From: Nitrospira_E sp052156535
GTDB lineage: Bacteria; Nitrospirota; Nitrospiria; Nitrospirales; UBA8639
Reading direction: 5' to 3'
Assembly: GCF_052156535.1 (NCBI RefSeq)
Contig: NZ_JBQKUP010000041.1
Coordinates: 1-64,000 of the forward strand
DNA: 64,000 nt
Shown here: piece by piece, positions 23,019 through 32,627 of the stretch
Numbering within the stretch: the stretch's first letter is position 1
Layout of the letters: each line of letters starts with the position of its first letter
Program-made: the position numbers and the translations under genes
Notes under the pieces: generated by a model
What the model was told of the DNA's origin: nothing
What the model saw: the letters and a program-made list of their open reading frames with translations, nothing else
Databases searched by the model: none

Positions 23019-24080
23019 GTGAGAAATCTGATACCTCTGTATGTCGTCCTCTGGACCCTCCTGGTGGCGGGAGGATGTTCGGAATCTTCCACATCCCCGG
23101 ATTCCCCCTCTTCCCGGCACTCTACACTGTATTATTTTACGTGGTCGGATTATGTGGATGCGTCCGTGGTGGCCAAATTTGAAGCGACCCGAGGGGTTCG
23201 GGTGGTGATTGATACCTTTAGTAGCAATGAAGAGTTATTAGCCAAAGTGCAGAGCGGCATGACAGGGTATGATGTTGTGGTGCCATCTGATTTTATGGCG
23301 GGCATCATGGGACGGTTGGGATTACTGGCTGAGTTAGATCCGGCAAAAATTCCTCATGTGCAGGATCTGGAGCCTCATCTCCGACAGCTCTCGTTTGATC
23401 CCACAAACCGGTTTGCCATTCCCTATTTATGGGGCACGGTTGGAATGGGGTATAATGCAGATGTAGTGACGGAACCGCCAACCAGTTGGGAAGCCCTATG
23501 GGATCCGAAATTTTCCGGTCGAATTAGTTTGTTGAATGATGAACGGGAAGTCTTCGGGATGGCACTTCAGACCTTAGGCTACTCGCTCAATAGTGTCGAT
23601 CCCCAGGCCATTCAACAAGCCAAACACAAGTTGATGAGGCAAAAGCCATTGGTCAAGGCCTATACGAGTGAACAGTTCGATCAACTTCTCGTGGCCGGTG
23701 AGGTGGTATTAGCGCATGCCTGGGGCGGGCCGATCGCCAGAGCGATGCGTGAACACCCGTCAATCCGGTATGCCCTCCCCCAGGAAGGCGGAATGATGTG
23801 GACGGATTGTCTGGCGGTCTTGGCCAGTTCCCGTCAACAAGCCCTGGCGATGGACTTTATCAATTACCTTTTAGATGAAGAGGTGGCGCTTGCCACATCG
23901 CAGCGACTATTATTTGCCTCAGCCAATCGACATGTTCGGGATCGTCTGCCGGCAGACATTCGCACGAATACAGCTGTCTATCCGCCAAGTGATATGCTTG
24001 CCAGAATGGAGTGGTTGGAGGATGTGCAGGAGGCCATTCGCTATTATGATCGAGCCTGGACGGAGCTGAAAGTGCACTAG
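23019..24080 (+). CDS. potD: Polyamine-binding lipoprotein PotD
   Basis: About 353 residues from GTG 23019, 13 bases after potC; this start gives a proper lipoprotein signal with lipobox LVAGGC (Cys20). The mature protein matches the PotD/PotF binding-protein family: YYFTWSDYVDASVVAKFEAT, DVVVPSDFMAG, PYLWGTVGMGYN, LAHAWGGPIARA. It captures polyamines in the periplasm and delivers them to PotBC. Gene order A-B-C-D is that of the classical operon. Confidence 0.92.
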   Translation: MRNLIPLYVVLWTLLVAGGCSESSTSPDSPSSRHSTLYYFTWSDYVDASVVAKFEATRGVRVVIDTFSSNEELLAKVQSGMTGYDVVVPSDFMAGIMGRLGLLAELDPAKIPHVQDLEPHLRQLSFDPTNRFAIPYLWGTVGMGYNADVVTEPPTSWEALWDPKFSGRISLLNDEREVFGMALQTLGYSLNSVDPQAIQQAKHKLMRQKPLVKAYTSEQFDQLLVAGEVVLAHAWGGPIARAMREHPSIRYALPQEGGMMWTDCLAVLASSRQQALAMDFINYLLDEEVALATSQRLLFASANRHVRDRLPADIRTNTAVYPPSDMLARMEWLEDVQEAIRYYDRAWTELKVH

Positions 24081-24163
24081 TTTGGCTTGACCCTTTTAGC
24101 CATCTGCTACTAGACTATCTGATTGCTACGTTTCATATACGCGGATTCACGAAAGGGATGTTC

Positions 24164-24991
24164 ATGACTAAGCGAATCACCAATTGGTCACAGATATTAT
24201 GTTGTGTGGTTGGCGCCTTTTTCTTGTGTGGTGCCCCGCTGGGGGCTCAGGAACCAGGGAAAAGTCCTTTCCCCGTCTATCTGACGCAAATGCCCTATGA
24301 TGCTCCTCCTCCCCCAGAATCCACGGGGGTTGAGGCGACGGAATCACCTGAAACTTTAACGCCCCAGGATCATGAGCGTCTGGAAGCGCTTATCCCCATG
24401 CTTGAGGGCCGGCAGGAATTCTGGGCCATGGGAGAGTTTGTCTTTTTTGGTAAACATTCGATCCCGTATTTGGTGAAAGCGCTCAAAGTGCCGGTGCCCA
24501 GAGTCCGGTTCAACGCCGTGGAAACCCTCTCCATGTTGAATGATCCTTCTGCAATCCCGGGCTTACTGGAGGTGGCCATGAATCCGGATGAAGAATCACG
24601 AATCCGGTCTCATGCCTTGCGTGTAGCAACACGATTGGACCCCAACCAAGTCATTCCGGCCATCGAGGTGATGGTGAAAGACCCCAATTCCACGATTCGA
24701 AACACGGCTGTGTTTGAATCACGGAGGGTGCCTCGAAAAGAAGTGCTGCCGGTTATTATCAGTGCCATTTCAGATCCAGAGCAATATGTGTCGATCACCG
24801 CGCGGGATTCTTTCTGGGTTCTCACCAAATTCAGTGGCTCAATCCATGATTGGGAAGTTTCGACACCCGAAGACAGAAAGGAATGGGTGAAGGAATGGTG
24901 GGCTTGGTGGGAAGAGAATAAAGACCGATTGGGTGTGACACCGTCATCCGCAGAACCCCCCCGATCACCGGCAGACCAGAATGTGAGTTAA
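24164..24991 (+). CDS. Exported HEAT-repeat protein
   Basis: About 275 residues; ATG 24164 chosen because AAAGGG lies 6 bases upstream (24158 is in frame). A Sec signal peptide (ILCCVVGAFFLCGAPLGAQ) is followed by a Pro-rich stretch and four or so HEAT/PBS-lyase-type repeats from about 75 to 220 (VRFNAVETLSML, SRIRSHALRVATRL, STIRNTAVFESRRV). These helical repeats usually mediate protein-protein contact. The end is Trp-rich (WVKEWWAWWEE). Function unknown; it lies between potD and def in the same direction. Confidence 0.75.
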   Translation: MTKRITNWSQILCCVVGAFFLCGAPLGAQEPGKSPFPVYLTQMPYDAPPPPESTGVEATESPETLTPQDHERLEALIPMLEGRQEFWAMGEFVFFGKHSIPYLVKALKVPVPRVRFNAVETLSMLNDPSAIPGLLEVAMNPDEESRIRSHALRVATRLDPNQVIPAIEVMVKDPNSTIRNTAVFESRRVPRKEVLPVIISAISDPEQYVSITARDSFWVLTKFSGSIHDWEVSTPEDRKEWVKEWWAWWEENKDRLGVTPSSAEPPRSPADQNVS

Positions 24992-25100
24992 CACCGATCC
25001 TTCAAAGAGGGTAGTTTGGGCTCGTCGCCGGACGGTGGTCGAAGGAGTGGCATGCATATGAGATTACAGATTTAGACGATCGCGAAAAGGAGTAAGGTGT

Positions 25101-25631
25101 ATGGCAGTATTACCTATAGCAAAAATCGGCAACCCGGTTCTCCGGCAACAGGCAACGCCTGTGGACCCTGCATCAATCGGGAGTCGACGGGTTCAGGCAT
25201 TCCTTGATGATATGTTTGAGACGATGGTTCAGTATGAGGGGATCGGATTGGCAGCCCCGCAGGTCGCACATTCGGAACAGATTGTCGTCATGGAATGTGA
25301 GGGAAAGGGTGGTTTTCCCAAGACCGTCCTCATAAATCCTAAAATTGTGTTTTATAGTCCCTCACAGAGTGAAATGTGGGAAGGATGTCTCAGTATTGAT
25401 AATATGCGAGGGAAGGTGGTTCGGCCGTCCATGATCCGTGTGCAGGCCTATGATCGACAAGGGGTACTCCAGGACTTCGAAGCCAACGGGCTCTATGCGG
25501 TGTGTATCCAACATGAAATGGACCACCTCATCGGGAAATTGTTCATTGATCGAATGGCTGATATGTCGACCCTGACCCAATTGGAAGAGTTTGATGCCTA
25601 TTGGCGTGAAGAATCCGCCCCGGTGATTTAA
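25101..25631 (+). CDS. def: Peptide deformylase
   Basis: Encodes 176 residues with AAAAGGAG upstream. All three signature motifs are present: GIGLAAPQ (motif 1), EGCLS (motif 2, Cys metal ligand) and QHEMDH (motif 3, two His ligands and the catalytic Glu). It removes the N-formyl group from nascent proteins. It stands apart from the usual partner fmt. Confidence 0.96.
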   Translation: MAVLPIAKIGNPVLRQQATPVDPASIGSRRVQAFLDDMFETMVQYEGIGLAAPQVAHSEQIVVMECEGKGGFPKTVLINPKIVFYSPSQSEMWEGCLSIDNMRGKVVRPSMIRVQAYDRQGVLQDFEANGLYAVCIQHEMDHLIGKLFIDRMADMSTLTQLEEFDAYWREESAPVI

Positions 25632-25750
25632 TCCCTGCTTGATAGAGCTAACCGTCGAGCGTTTTCTGCTCATCAATTCTACGAGTGTATTTCCGTGATT
25701 CCTATCAGGATCACGCCATCTGTCGACGAAAAAAGGTTTCCAGACTTCCC

Positions 25751-27475
25751 GTGAAATCACTCCTCCGAGTTCTGTCGTACCTGGCCCCCTATCGCGGGCT
25801 TGTGTGCGTCACCTTCTTCTTTGCCGGGGTCACGACGGCACTGGAACTGCTGCCACCCTGGCTCATCAAAATCGTGATTGATGACGTCATCCCGGCAAAA
25901 AATATGGATGTTCTGACCTGGGTGCTGGTCGGATTGTTCCTGGCCTATGGATTGAAAAATCTCTGTAATTCCCTCCGGATCCGTTTCAACAACACGCTTG
26001 AGCAACGGGTGGTGCATCGGCTTCGACAACAAGTGTTTGCGGCCCTGCAACGCTTGTCGTTGACCTATTATGAAAACCGATCGACGGGTGAAATCATGTC
26101 GCGTGTCGTGAACGATACGGAGCATGTGCAACGAATTTTTATTGACGGGCTTGAGGGCATGTTAACGGCGACGTTGACCCTGGTTGGCATTACCACTATT
26201 TTATTTATGCTGAACTGGAAAATGGCCGTTCTCGTGCTGCTGCCGATTCCAATTTTAATCATCGGAGGCGTGGGATTTACCCGCCGGGTCCATCGGTATT
26301 ATCACGAAATCCGTCAGCAGGCGGCTGAACTCAATGGCTATCTGCAGGATTCCTTATCCGGGATTCGGGAAACCATGGGATTCAATCGGCAACCCTACGA
26401 ACAGACGCGTTTCCGTGACATGAGCCACAAATACAGCCAGGCGAATTTGAAAGCGATGTATTTATGGTCGATTTATTCTCCGGGAATGATTTTCATCGGA
26501 AGCCTGGGAACCGTCTTGATTGTCTGGTATGGGGCGGGCGAGGTGGTTGCGGGTCGTCTCTCCACTGGTGAGCTAGTCATGTTTTTATCCTACCTGGTGT
26601 TGTTTTATACCCCGGTCAATCAAATCCATTCGGTGAATCATTTATTGCAGCATGCCTTGGCGGCCAGTGAACGGGTGTTCGATATCTTAGATGCAGAGCC
26701 GGCCGTGCCGGACCAGGGACACCTTCGTCCCGTTCAACCCCGGTTGTCGGGAAAAGTCGAATGGAAGGATATGGCATTTGCCTATCGGCCGGAGATGCCG
26801 GTCTATGAACATCTTTCACTGACGGTAGAGCCGGGGGAGCATGTGGCTTTGGTCGGGCCGAGCGGGGTGGGAAAAAGTACGCTCATGAAACTACTCTTCC
26901 GGTATTACGATGTCGGGGAGGGCGGGATTGAACTGGATGGATACGATATTCGTCATCTCCCATTATTCTACCTTCGAGAACAAATCGGCTTTGTGCAGCA
27001 AGAGCCATTTTTATTCAATGGCACCGTGCGGGCCAATCTGGCCTATGGAGACTTGTCGGCATCACACGATCAAATAGAATCCGTGGCGCGCGCTGCGCAA
27101 GCGCATGAATTTATTCAAGCGCTTCCTGACGGGTATGACACCTGGATCGGGGAACGCGGGGTGAAATTGTCCGTTGGGCAAAAACAGCGTATCGCCATTG
27201 CCAGGGTGCTGCTCAAAAATCCACCCATTGTGGTCATGGATGAAGCCACCTCCAATATTGACACCGAAACCGAAGTTGAGATTCGCATTGCGATGGATGA
27301 ATTGATGCGGGGGCGGACGACCTTTATCGTGGCCCATCGGTTGTCGACTCTGCAAACCGTGGATCGGATTGTGGTCCTGGAACATGGACAGATCGTTGAA
27401 GAAGGCGATCATGCAACCTTACTGGCGAGAGGAGGATTGTACGCCGGTCTGTATGAGGCCCAATTTCATGTCTAA
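25751..27475 (+). CDS. MsbA-like ABC exporter (fused permease and ATPase)
   Basis: About 574 residues from GTG 25751; the frame is open to 25685 but the added residues look unlike the family. Six membrane segments lie in residues 1-300. The ATPase domain has Walker A GPSGVGKST, signature LSVGQKQR (Val replaces the usual Gly), Walker B IVVMDEATS and the H-loop AHRLSTLQ. Half-transporters of this kind flip lipids or export drugs or peptides as homodimers. MsbA (lipid A flippase) is plausible because lpxD lies 1 kb away, but a multidrug exporter cannot be excluded. Confidence 0.88.
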   Translation: MKSLLRVLSYLAPYRGLVCVTFFFAGVTTALELLPPWLIKIVIDDVIPAKNMDVLTWVLVGLFLAYGLKNLCNSLRIRFNNTLEQRVVHRLRQQVFAALQRLSLTYYENRSTGEIMSRVVNDTEHVQRIFIDGLEGMLTATLTLVGITTILFMLNWKMAVLVLLPIPILIIGGVGFTRRVHRYYHEIRQQAAELNGYLQDSLSGIRETMGFNRQPYEQTRFRDMSHKYSQANLKAMYLWSIYSPGMIFIGSLGTVLIVWYGAGEVVAGRLSTGELVMFLSYLVLFYTPVNQIHSVNHLLQHALAASERVFDILDAEPAVPDQGHLRPVQPRLSGKVEWKDMAFAYRPEMPVYEHLSLTVEPGEHVALVGPSGVGKSTLMKLLFRYYDVGEGGIELDGYDIRHLPLFYLREQIGFVQQEPFLFNGTVRANLAYGDLSASHDQIESVARAAQAHEFIQALPDGYDTWIGERGVKLSVGQKQRIAIARVLLKNPPIVVMDEATSNIDTETEVEIRIAMDELMRGRTTFIVAHRLSTLQTVDRIVVLEHGQIVEEGDHATLLARGGLYAGLYEAQFHV

Positions 27476-27811
27476 CATGGCACCCCACCAAACTGGCTTG
27501 CCCAGGCCTGTGGTCTATCGGCCGATGAGTGCAGGCATGAACGAAGGGGCCGGGTGTATCGGAAGGACTGTTGAATATTTTTCGAATTTTTCTTTTCATG
27601 GCTAGATGAGCGACAGAATCCCGCACGGGAAATTATAAGTGGAGGGTACAAAAAGGCTTGTTCAGCCCTGCCCTGAAGCCTCTCGAAGGAAAGGTGGCCG
27701 CTGCTTTAGGCGGGCTAAGGTTACGGAGGAGGACGTGAGTACGGCCACAGGACGTATAAGTTCCTTCAATGGTGCAACACGCGTTTTCCTCACTCCCTGC
27801 GGAGGAACGAC
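27476..27811. other. Intergenic with a short CCTGAAG...TCGAAGG repeat
   Basis: No gene seen. Bases about 27666-27693 (CCCTGAAGCCTCTCGAAGGA) match the short repeat also embedded in MITE copies 2 and 3. Confidence 0.45.
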
Positions 27812-28003
27812 ATGACCGTGAAATGTCCGATGTGTGGCAACGTGGAACAATGGGAAGGAAATGTCTTTCGACCCTTTTGTTCCAAGCGATGTCAATTGCT
27901 GGATTTGGAGGGATGGTTGAGTGAGCGCTATCGCATTCCCGATGCGGAAGAAGATGGGTTGGATGAGACGAATCCTGAGGCAAGCTCAACCTCTTCCGAC
28001 TAG
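27812..28003 (+). CDS. yacG: DNA gyrase inhibitor YacG
   Basis: Encodes 63 residues with GGAGGAACGAC before the ATG. It has the diagnostic zinc motif of YacG: CPMCG then FCSKRC (C-x2-C...C-x3-C), followed by DLEGWLSERYRIP and an acidic tail. YacG binds GyrB and inhibits gyrase. Length matches the family. Confidence 0.92.
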   Translation: MTVKCPMCGNVEQWEGNVFRPFCSKRCQLLDLEGWLSERYRIPDAEEDGLDETNPEASSTSSD

Positions 28004-28024
28004 ACTGTATATGGAGACCAACCT

Positions 28025-28564
28025 ATGCCAAAAATGATCACGGCTAAACGTCATGAGGACGATACGGAAAAAGCCCAGGAGTTTGTCCGAACCAATATCC
28101 TGCTTCCTGCCAGTTTGTTGGGATTGATTTCGGTCGTCGTCGGAGTGATCGCCTTAGGCTTTCAATTCTGGGCAGGAACGTATGGATGGGAAACCTTTAC
28201 CTACAGCTCAGCACTCATCATCGCCGGCGTGCTTGTGGGAATCGTTCAAACAAAATACCAACAGTATCTTTTGCGGGAGTTTCCCGGACATTTTGCCAGT
28301 CGCATGAAAGCCTATAGCCAACGGTCGGTCCGTAAGGCCAAGAAGGCCATCACGGAGCATGACATTGAGCATCGAGGTCGTGGATTGGTTCCGCTCTGGT
28401 ACTTCCTGGGGATCGTAATGTTTTTTGCGCTTTCCGGATTAACCGTGGCCACGGGTTATATGGAGCCGGTCGCCGCGTTTGCCCTGCCCTGGGCAGGCTA
28501 CTTTTGGGCAAAGTTGTTTTTTTGGAAAGGGGTGGTATTGCTGCCAGCACGCAAAAAGAGATGA
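28025..28564 (+). CDS. Hypothetical integral membrane protein, four TM segments
   Basis: Encodes 179 residues; starts 22 bases after yacG, so probably co-transcribed. Hydrophobic segments lie at about 27-50 (LLPASLLGLISVVVGVIALG), 60-77, 122-143 (YFLGIVMFFALSGLTVATG) and 148-170. A basic loop (MKAYSQRSVRKAKKA) lies between TM2 and TM3. No family recognised. Confidence 0.75.
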   Translation: MPKMITAKRHEDDTEKAQEFVRTNILLPASLLGLISVVVGVIALGFQFWAGTYGWETFTYSSALIIAGVLVGIVQTKYQQYLLREFPGHFASRMKAYSQRSVRKAKKAITEHDIEHRGRGLVPLWYFLGIVMFFALSGLTVATGYMEPVAAFALPWAGYFWAKLFFWKGVVLLPARKKR

Positions 28565-28602
28565 AGGCTTACCGCTGTTGGGTCCTGGATCCGCTCTGCG
28601 AA

Positions 28603-29712
28603 TTATGGCTTTGAGGTTGAACGACTTTTGACAGGTGTGGACTTGGATGCAGATTGCTCTGTGAGCAGCGATTCAAGATGTTGAACCTGTTTCTGAAGAG
28701 CCCGGAGTTCCTTGCGTAATTCGGGGAGTTGGTATTGAAGGACCTGTGACCGTCGCCAGATGCCATGTTCGACCGCCGGCCGACCACCCACAATCTGACC
28801 GGATTTCACATTATTGGTCACCCCCGAGCCGGCTGCAATTTTCACTTGATCACCGATGGTGACATGATCGACCAGGCCGGCCTGGCCTCCCACCATGACG
28901 TGGCGGCCTAATGTGGTACTGCCCGCAATTCCTACCTGTGCGACGAGAATACAGTCTTCCCCGATTACCACGTTATGGGCGATCTGCACCTGGTTATCGA
29001 TTTTTGTACCGCGCTTAATAACGGTGCTCCCAAAGGTTGCCCGATCCACGGTCACATTAGCTCCGAGCTCAACGTCATCTTCAATGATCACATGGCCCAA
29101 TTGGGGGATTTTGTGGTGACGGCCGTCGTGTTGCACATAGCCGAACCCATCGCTCCCGATAACGGTGCCGCTGTGTATGATGACGCGATTGCCGATGACA
29201 CACTTGTTTAGCAGCGAGACATGGGGATACAGAATGCACTCGTCCCCGATAATAGCATCGTCGCCAACATGAACCCCGGCATGGATGGTGACCCCGGATC
29301 CGATAAGCACGCGGTCTCCAATTGTGACGAGGGCGCCAATTGAGACATCCGGACCAATGCGCACATCGAGTCCGGAGACCGCACTGGGGTGAATGCCGCG
29401 TGGTGGAAGAGGGGGCAGGAAAAATTTCTGGGCCAATGTCGTGACGGCGACCAGTGGATTCGGAACAATTAATTGTGGCCGAGGGTCGTCGGGAATAGGC
29501 TCTGTGACAATTAAGGCTGCAGCCTGTGAATGCCGCGCCGCTTTTTGAAATGAAGGCTTCAAGACAAAGGAGACATCTCCGGAAGAGGCTCCTTCCAGAT
29601 GGGAGAGACCGGATATCAGAATGTCAGGGGATCCGTGAATGGTGGCGTGAATGGCTTGGGCTAATTCCTGAAGAGGAATATTCACGGTTCGTGAGGAAGA
29701 CGTTATCGTCAT
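28603..29712 (-). CDS. lpxD: UDP-3-O-acylglucosamine N-acyltransferase LpxD
   Basis: Encodes 369 residues. The N-terminal uridine-binding domain (to about 110) is followed by a left-handed parallel beta helix of hexapeptide repeats (about 110-310), with the catalytic His in VQIAHNVVIGEDC. LpxD transfers a 3-hydroxyacyl chain from ACP to the lipid A precursor. It is last in an overlapping operon after fabF and an acp gene (ATGA overlap), which would supply its acyl-ACP. The end carries an unusual Ser/Lys-rich tail (SASKSTPVKSRSTSKP). lpxA and fabZ, common neighbours, are not here, so it may be a second, specialised copy. Confidence 0.9.
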   Translation of the reverse strand: MTITSSSRTVNIPLQELAQAIHATIHGSPDILISGLSHLEGASSGDVSFVLKPSFQKAARHSQAAALIVTEPIPDDPRPQLIVPNPLVAVTTLAQKFFLPPLPPRGIHPSAVSGLDVRIGPDVSIGALVTIGDRVLIGSGVTIHAGVHVGDDAIIGDECILYPHVSLLNKCVIGNRVIIHSGTVIGSDGFGYVQHDGRHHKIPQLGHVIIEDDVELGANVTVDRATFGSTVIKRGTKIDNQVQIAHNVVIGEDCILVAQVGIAGSTTLGRHVMVGGQAGLVDHVTIGDQVKIAAGSGVTNNVKSGQIVGGRPAVEHGIWRRSQVLQYQLPELRKELRALQKQVQHLESLLTEQSASKSTPVKSRSTSKP

Positions 29713-30080
29713 GTGCGTGATTTTTTTGAAGTGGGACGGCTTTTGGGTTTTTTGCCAAGTGGAGTCGGGCGTGAATTCTTGGCCAACGGTGTGGCTTGAG
29801 GGCCGGAGAGGGTGCTCCCTTTACCATGTATTCGTTCATCCAGATAAAGGATGACCGCGCCGATGGTTGTTAGTCGCCCGAAGTCCTCATCCGGTATTTG
29901 AAGATCAAAAGCCGATTCGACTTCATAGACCAATTCGATGGTTTGCAGAGAGTCTAATCCCAAATCATCACGGAGTGAATCTTCCGGATGCAGATCTTTC
30001 GGATTGCGTTGAAGGTATTTGCCGAGGGTGTGGTACACCTGTTGACTGAGTTGAGAGGATTTGTTGACGCTAGATTTCAT
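29709..30080 (-). CDS. Acyl carrier protein with a basic C-terminal extension
   Basis: Encodes 123 residues against about 80 for a usual ACP. Residues about 8-82 form the carrier domain with the phosphopantetheine site DDLGLDSLQTIELVYEVE. The last 40 residues are rich in Lys, Arg, Pro and Ser (PLGKKPKSRPTSKKSRT). It overlaps both fabF upstream and lpxD downstream by 4 bases, so the three proteins are made together. It probably carries the chain extended by the neighbouring synthase. The basic tail is odd for an otherwise acidic protein and may dock on a partner or membrane. Confidence 0.88.
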   Translation of the reverse strand: MKSSVNKSSQLSQQVYHTLGKYLQRNPKDLHPEDSLRDDLGLDSLQTIELVYEVESAFDLQIPDEDFGRLTTIGAVILYLDERIHGKGSTLSGPQATPLAKNSRPTPLGKKPKSRPTSKKSRT

Positions 30081-31330
30081 GAAAACTTTTTTAAGACCAG
30101 GACCGCATTGTTACTTCCGAATCCGAAGGCATTCACCAAGCCCACCCGAACAGATTTTTTTTGTACCTTAGTAGAAAGTCCCGGCAAGGCACAATCGGGA
30201 TCCGGGTCATCATAATTCACAGTGGGGTGTATTATACCAGTTTGAATGGATAAGGCCGAGACAATTGTCCCGATCGCTCCGGCCGCTCCAAGTGTATGGC
30301 CAATGAGCGATTTGGTGGCATTAACCAGGACGGTATTCAGGCGTTTTCCGAACACCGCCCGTAACCCTTTGACCTCGACATCGTCTCCCACCACGGTGGA
30401 TGTCGCATGGGCATTCACATAGTCAACCTGTGAGGGCGAAACGCCCGCGTCTTTCAATGCCAGAGTGACGGTTCGTGCAATATCGGAGCCATCTTCTCTG
30501 GGAATCACCATATGATACGCCTCATTTGTGGCGGCATATCCGGCCAGTTCACCATATATTTTCGCTTTTCGACGGGTCGCATGGCGAAGTGATTCTAAGA
30601 TCAGGGTGCCGGCCCCTTCCCCCATCACAAATCCGTCCCGCCCTCGATCGAATGGCCTGGAGGCCTGGTCCGGGTGGTCATTATATTTGGTGGATAAGGC
30701 GCGTAATGAGCAAAAGCCGGCAAACACTAACGGAGTAATGCTGGCGTCCGCTCCTGAGGCAATGACGACGTCTGCCTGGTTCAGGCGAATGGCCTGCATG
30801 GCTTGTCCAATTGAATGAATGCTGGAGGAGCAGGCCGTAGAAATGGTGAGATTCGGGCCTTTTGCCCCAAAAGCCAACGCCAGAATGCCTGAGGCGGAGT
30901 TGAGCGTAATGGTCGGGATAAAGTTCGGATGGACCCGATGTGGCTTACGGGACTGATAGAGGGTAGTGAGTTCACGTTCCCCCATCATCATGCCACCCAT
31001 GCCCACGCCGGCCATGACTCCCATCCGTTCAGCCGGCTCCTTCTCAAGGTCCAGTCCACTATCCTGGATGGCTTCCCGTGTGGCGGCAAGAGCAAATTGT
31101 GCATAGCGGTCCACGCGCGATGAGAATTTATCTTCTGAAGGATCCGGAAGGCGAAAATCGGAAACCTGCCCCCCAACCCTGGAGCGATAGGACTCCATGG
31201 GGAAATCCCCAAAAGATGAGATCGCCGTGATCCCTGTTTTGCCCTGAAGGGCGGACTTCCAAAACGTAGGAACGCCAACCCCGATAGGGGAGACGATGCC
31301 AAGCCCGGTAATGACCACGCGCGCTGCCAT
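30077..31330 (-). CDS. fabF: 3-oxoacyl-ACP synthase II (FabF-type)
   Basis: Encodes 417 residues from ATG 31330 (GGAG 7 bases upstream). The Cys-His-His set is present: STACSSSIHSIG, NAHATSTVVGD and SLIGHTLGAAGA. It condenses malonyl-ACP with an acyl-ACP to elongate a fatty chain. First gene of the fabF-acp-lpxD overlapping operon; no other fab genes adjoin, which suggests a dedicated elongation step rather than the bulk fatty-acid pathway. Confidence 0.92.
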   Translation of the reverse strand: MAARVVITGLGIVSPIGVGVPTFWKSALQGKTGITAISSFGDFPMESYRSRVGGQVSDFRLPDPSEDKFSSRVDRYAQFALAATREAIQDSGLDLEKEPAERMGVMAGVGMGGMMMGERELTTLYQSRKPHRVHPNFIPTITLNSASGILALAFGAKGPNLTISTACSSSIHSIGQAMQAIRLNQADVVIASGADASITPLVFAGFCSLRALSTKYNDHPDQASRPFDRGRDGFVMGEGAGTLILESLRHATRRKAKIYGELAGYAATNEAYHMVIPREDGSDIARTVTLALKDAGVSPSQVDYVNAHATSTVVGDDVEVKGLRAVFGKRLNTVLVNATKSLIGHTLGAAGAIGTIVSALSIQTGIIHPTVNYDDPDPDCALPGLSTKVQKKSVRVGLVNAFGFGSNNAVLVLKKFS

Positions 31331-31790
31331 AGTTTGCTCCAAAAAGAAGACTCTAACCTACCAGAACCTTGTTCAAATAGGGAGGGGGCAGGGTCCTATA
31401 AATTTTGTATTTATGCTCTTTTTTCGCTCATATTGATCTCTTCAGTTTAGGGAGTGTGGGAGAGAAAAATATATCAGGCACATGGGGATTTGAGATGAAT
31501 GAATTCATGAATTGCCTAAAGCATGAGCAGGGCGTCGGGGATGGTAATGGGAAATGGTAGACGGAAACTCCTTGAACCGCTGTTGGAGAGTTTCCCCCTT
31601 AAGAAGGAAATCCGGCCAGGCTTCATGGTCTCTCTGGCACGTATAAAACCATACTTATGCGGGAATGTTGGATTGACAGGTCCATATTCACCGCCTAACG
31701 TATTGTCGAACATGAGCCAGAAACGAGTGTCCCAACTCAAGGAGGGTCACTCGAATATTAATCATTCGGAGGCTTGAAGGGAGGGGGGGG
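31331..31790. other. Divergent intergenic region fabF / cynS
   Basis: 460 bases. An 84-codon plus-strand frame at 31523-31777 has no recognisable motif. Promoters for both flanking genes should lie here; a run of eight or more G lies just before the cynS start. Confidence 0.4.
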
Positions 31791-32243
31791 ATGAATAAAA
31801 AGGAACTTGTCGCTCAGTTGCTTGCAGCGAAAAAAGCCTCAGGAAAGACCTACGATCAGCTAGCAGCAGCCCTCGGGCTGTGTAATGTCTATGTTGCCCA
31901 GTTATTCCGATTGCAGGCGCAACTCAAGAAGGAGGCAGAAGTAAAGCTAGTCAAACTGGTTCCTGGACTCACCGGGGATTTGCTTAAAGCGATGCGGGAG
32001 TTTCCCATGCGATCCTATGATCCGTCGGTCCTACAGGAGCCACATATTTATCGCATGACTGAGGTTTGCGCCCATTATGGGGAGTCCATTCTGGATATCA
32101 TGCGCGAGCAGTTCGGTGATGGGATTATGTCGGCGATTGATTTTAAGCTCACGGTTGAAAAGATAAAGGGTGACAAAGGAGAGGACCGTGTCGTCATGAC
32201 TTGGAATGGAAAATTTCTGCCACACATCGAACAGACTGCATAA
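31791..32243 (+). CDS. cynS: Cyanate hydratase (cyanase)
   Basis: Encodes 150 residues, the family length. An N-terminal helical domain (residues 1-75, KTYDQLAAALGLCNVYVAQL) is followed by the catalytic domain with YRMTEVCAHYG (Arg and Glu of the active site) and GDGIMSAIDFKL (catalytic Ser). It converts cyanate and bicarbonate to ammonia and CO2. No cynT or cyanate transporter is next to it. Free-standing cyanases are typical of Nitrospira, where they release ammonia for themselves or partners. Confidence 0.95.
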   Translation: MNKKELVAQLLAAKKASGKTYDQLAAALGLCNVYVAQLFRLQAQLKKEAEVKLVKLVPGLTGDLLKAMREFPMRSYDPSVLQEPHIYRMTEVCAHYGESILDIMREQFGDGIMSAIDFKLTVEKIKGDKGEDRVVMTWNGKFLPHIEQTA

Positions 32244-32627
32244 CGGGGAGGGGACACCATAAAAACAGGGGGGCAGGACAGAAGGACACGGTTAGTTTTT
32301 GTCTCCATGAATATAATGCAATGGTTTAGTTTTAACTTTAAGTTGTTTTGCTGGAGATCTCTTTGAACGAAAATTGCAGTGGGGGTACCCACGATTGAGT
32401 ACTCTTACAAATGACTTAAATTATTATACCATTGAAATGTATATTCACCTTTATGGCAGCGGCAAATAACCATTTTTAATTCTAGGTAGTTAAAGTTAAA
32501 TATAATGAATAGCTTTAATTTTTATCTCAGTCGAAATGGGCTTGAGATAGACCCTATATGTTTAAAGAAATATGATGATGGGACTATGAATGTTTCAACG
32601 TAAACGCTGAGGATTGGCTGAGAGAAA
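32244..32627. other. AT-rich intergenic region
   Basis: 384 bases, strongly AT-rich between 32400 and 32600. No gene or hairpin with T-run recognised. Confidence 0.45.

Noticed and set aside
31523..31777. 84-codon plus-strand gene before cynS
   Set aside because: No recognisable product and no clear ribosome-binding site; likely chance.
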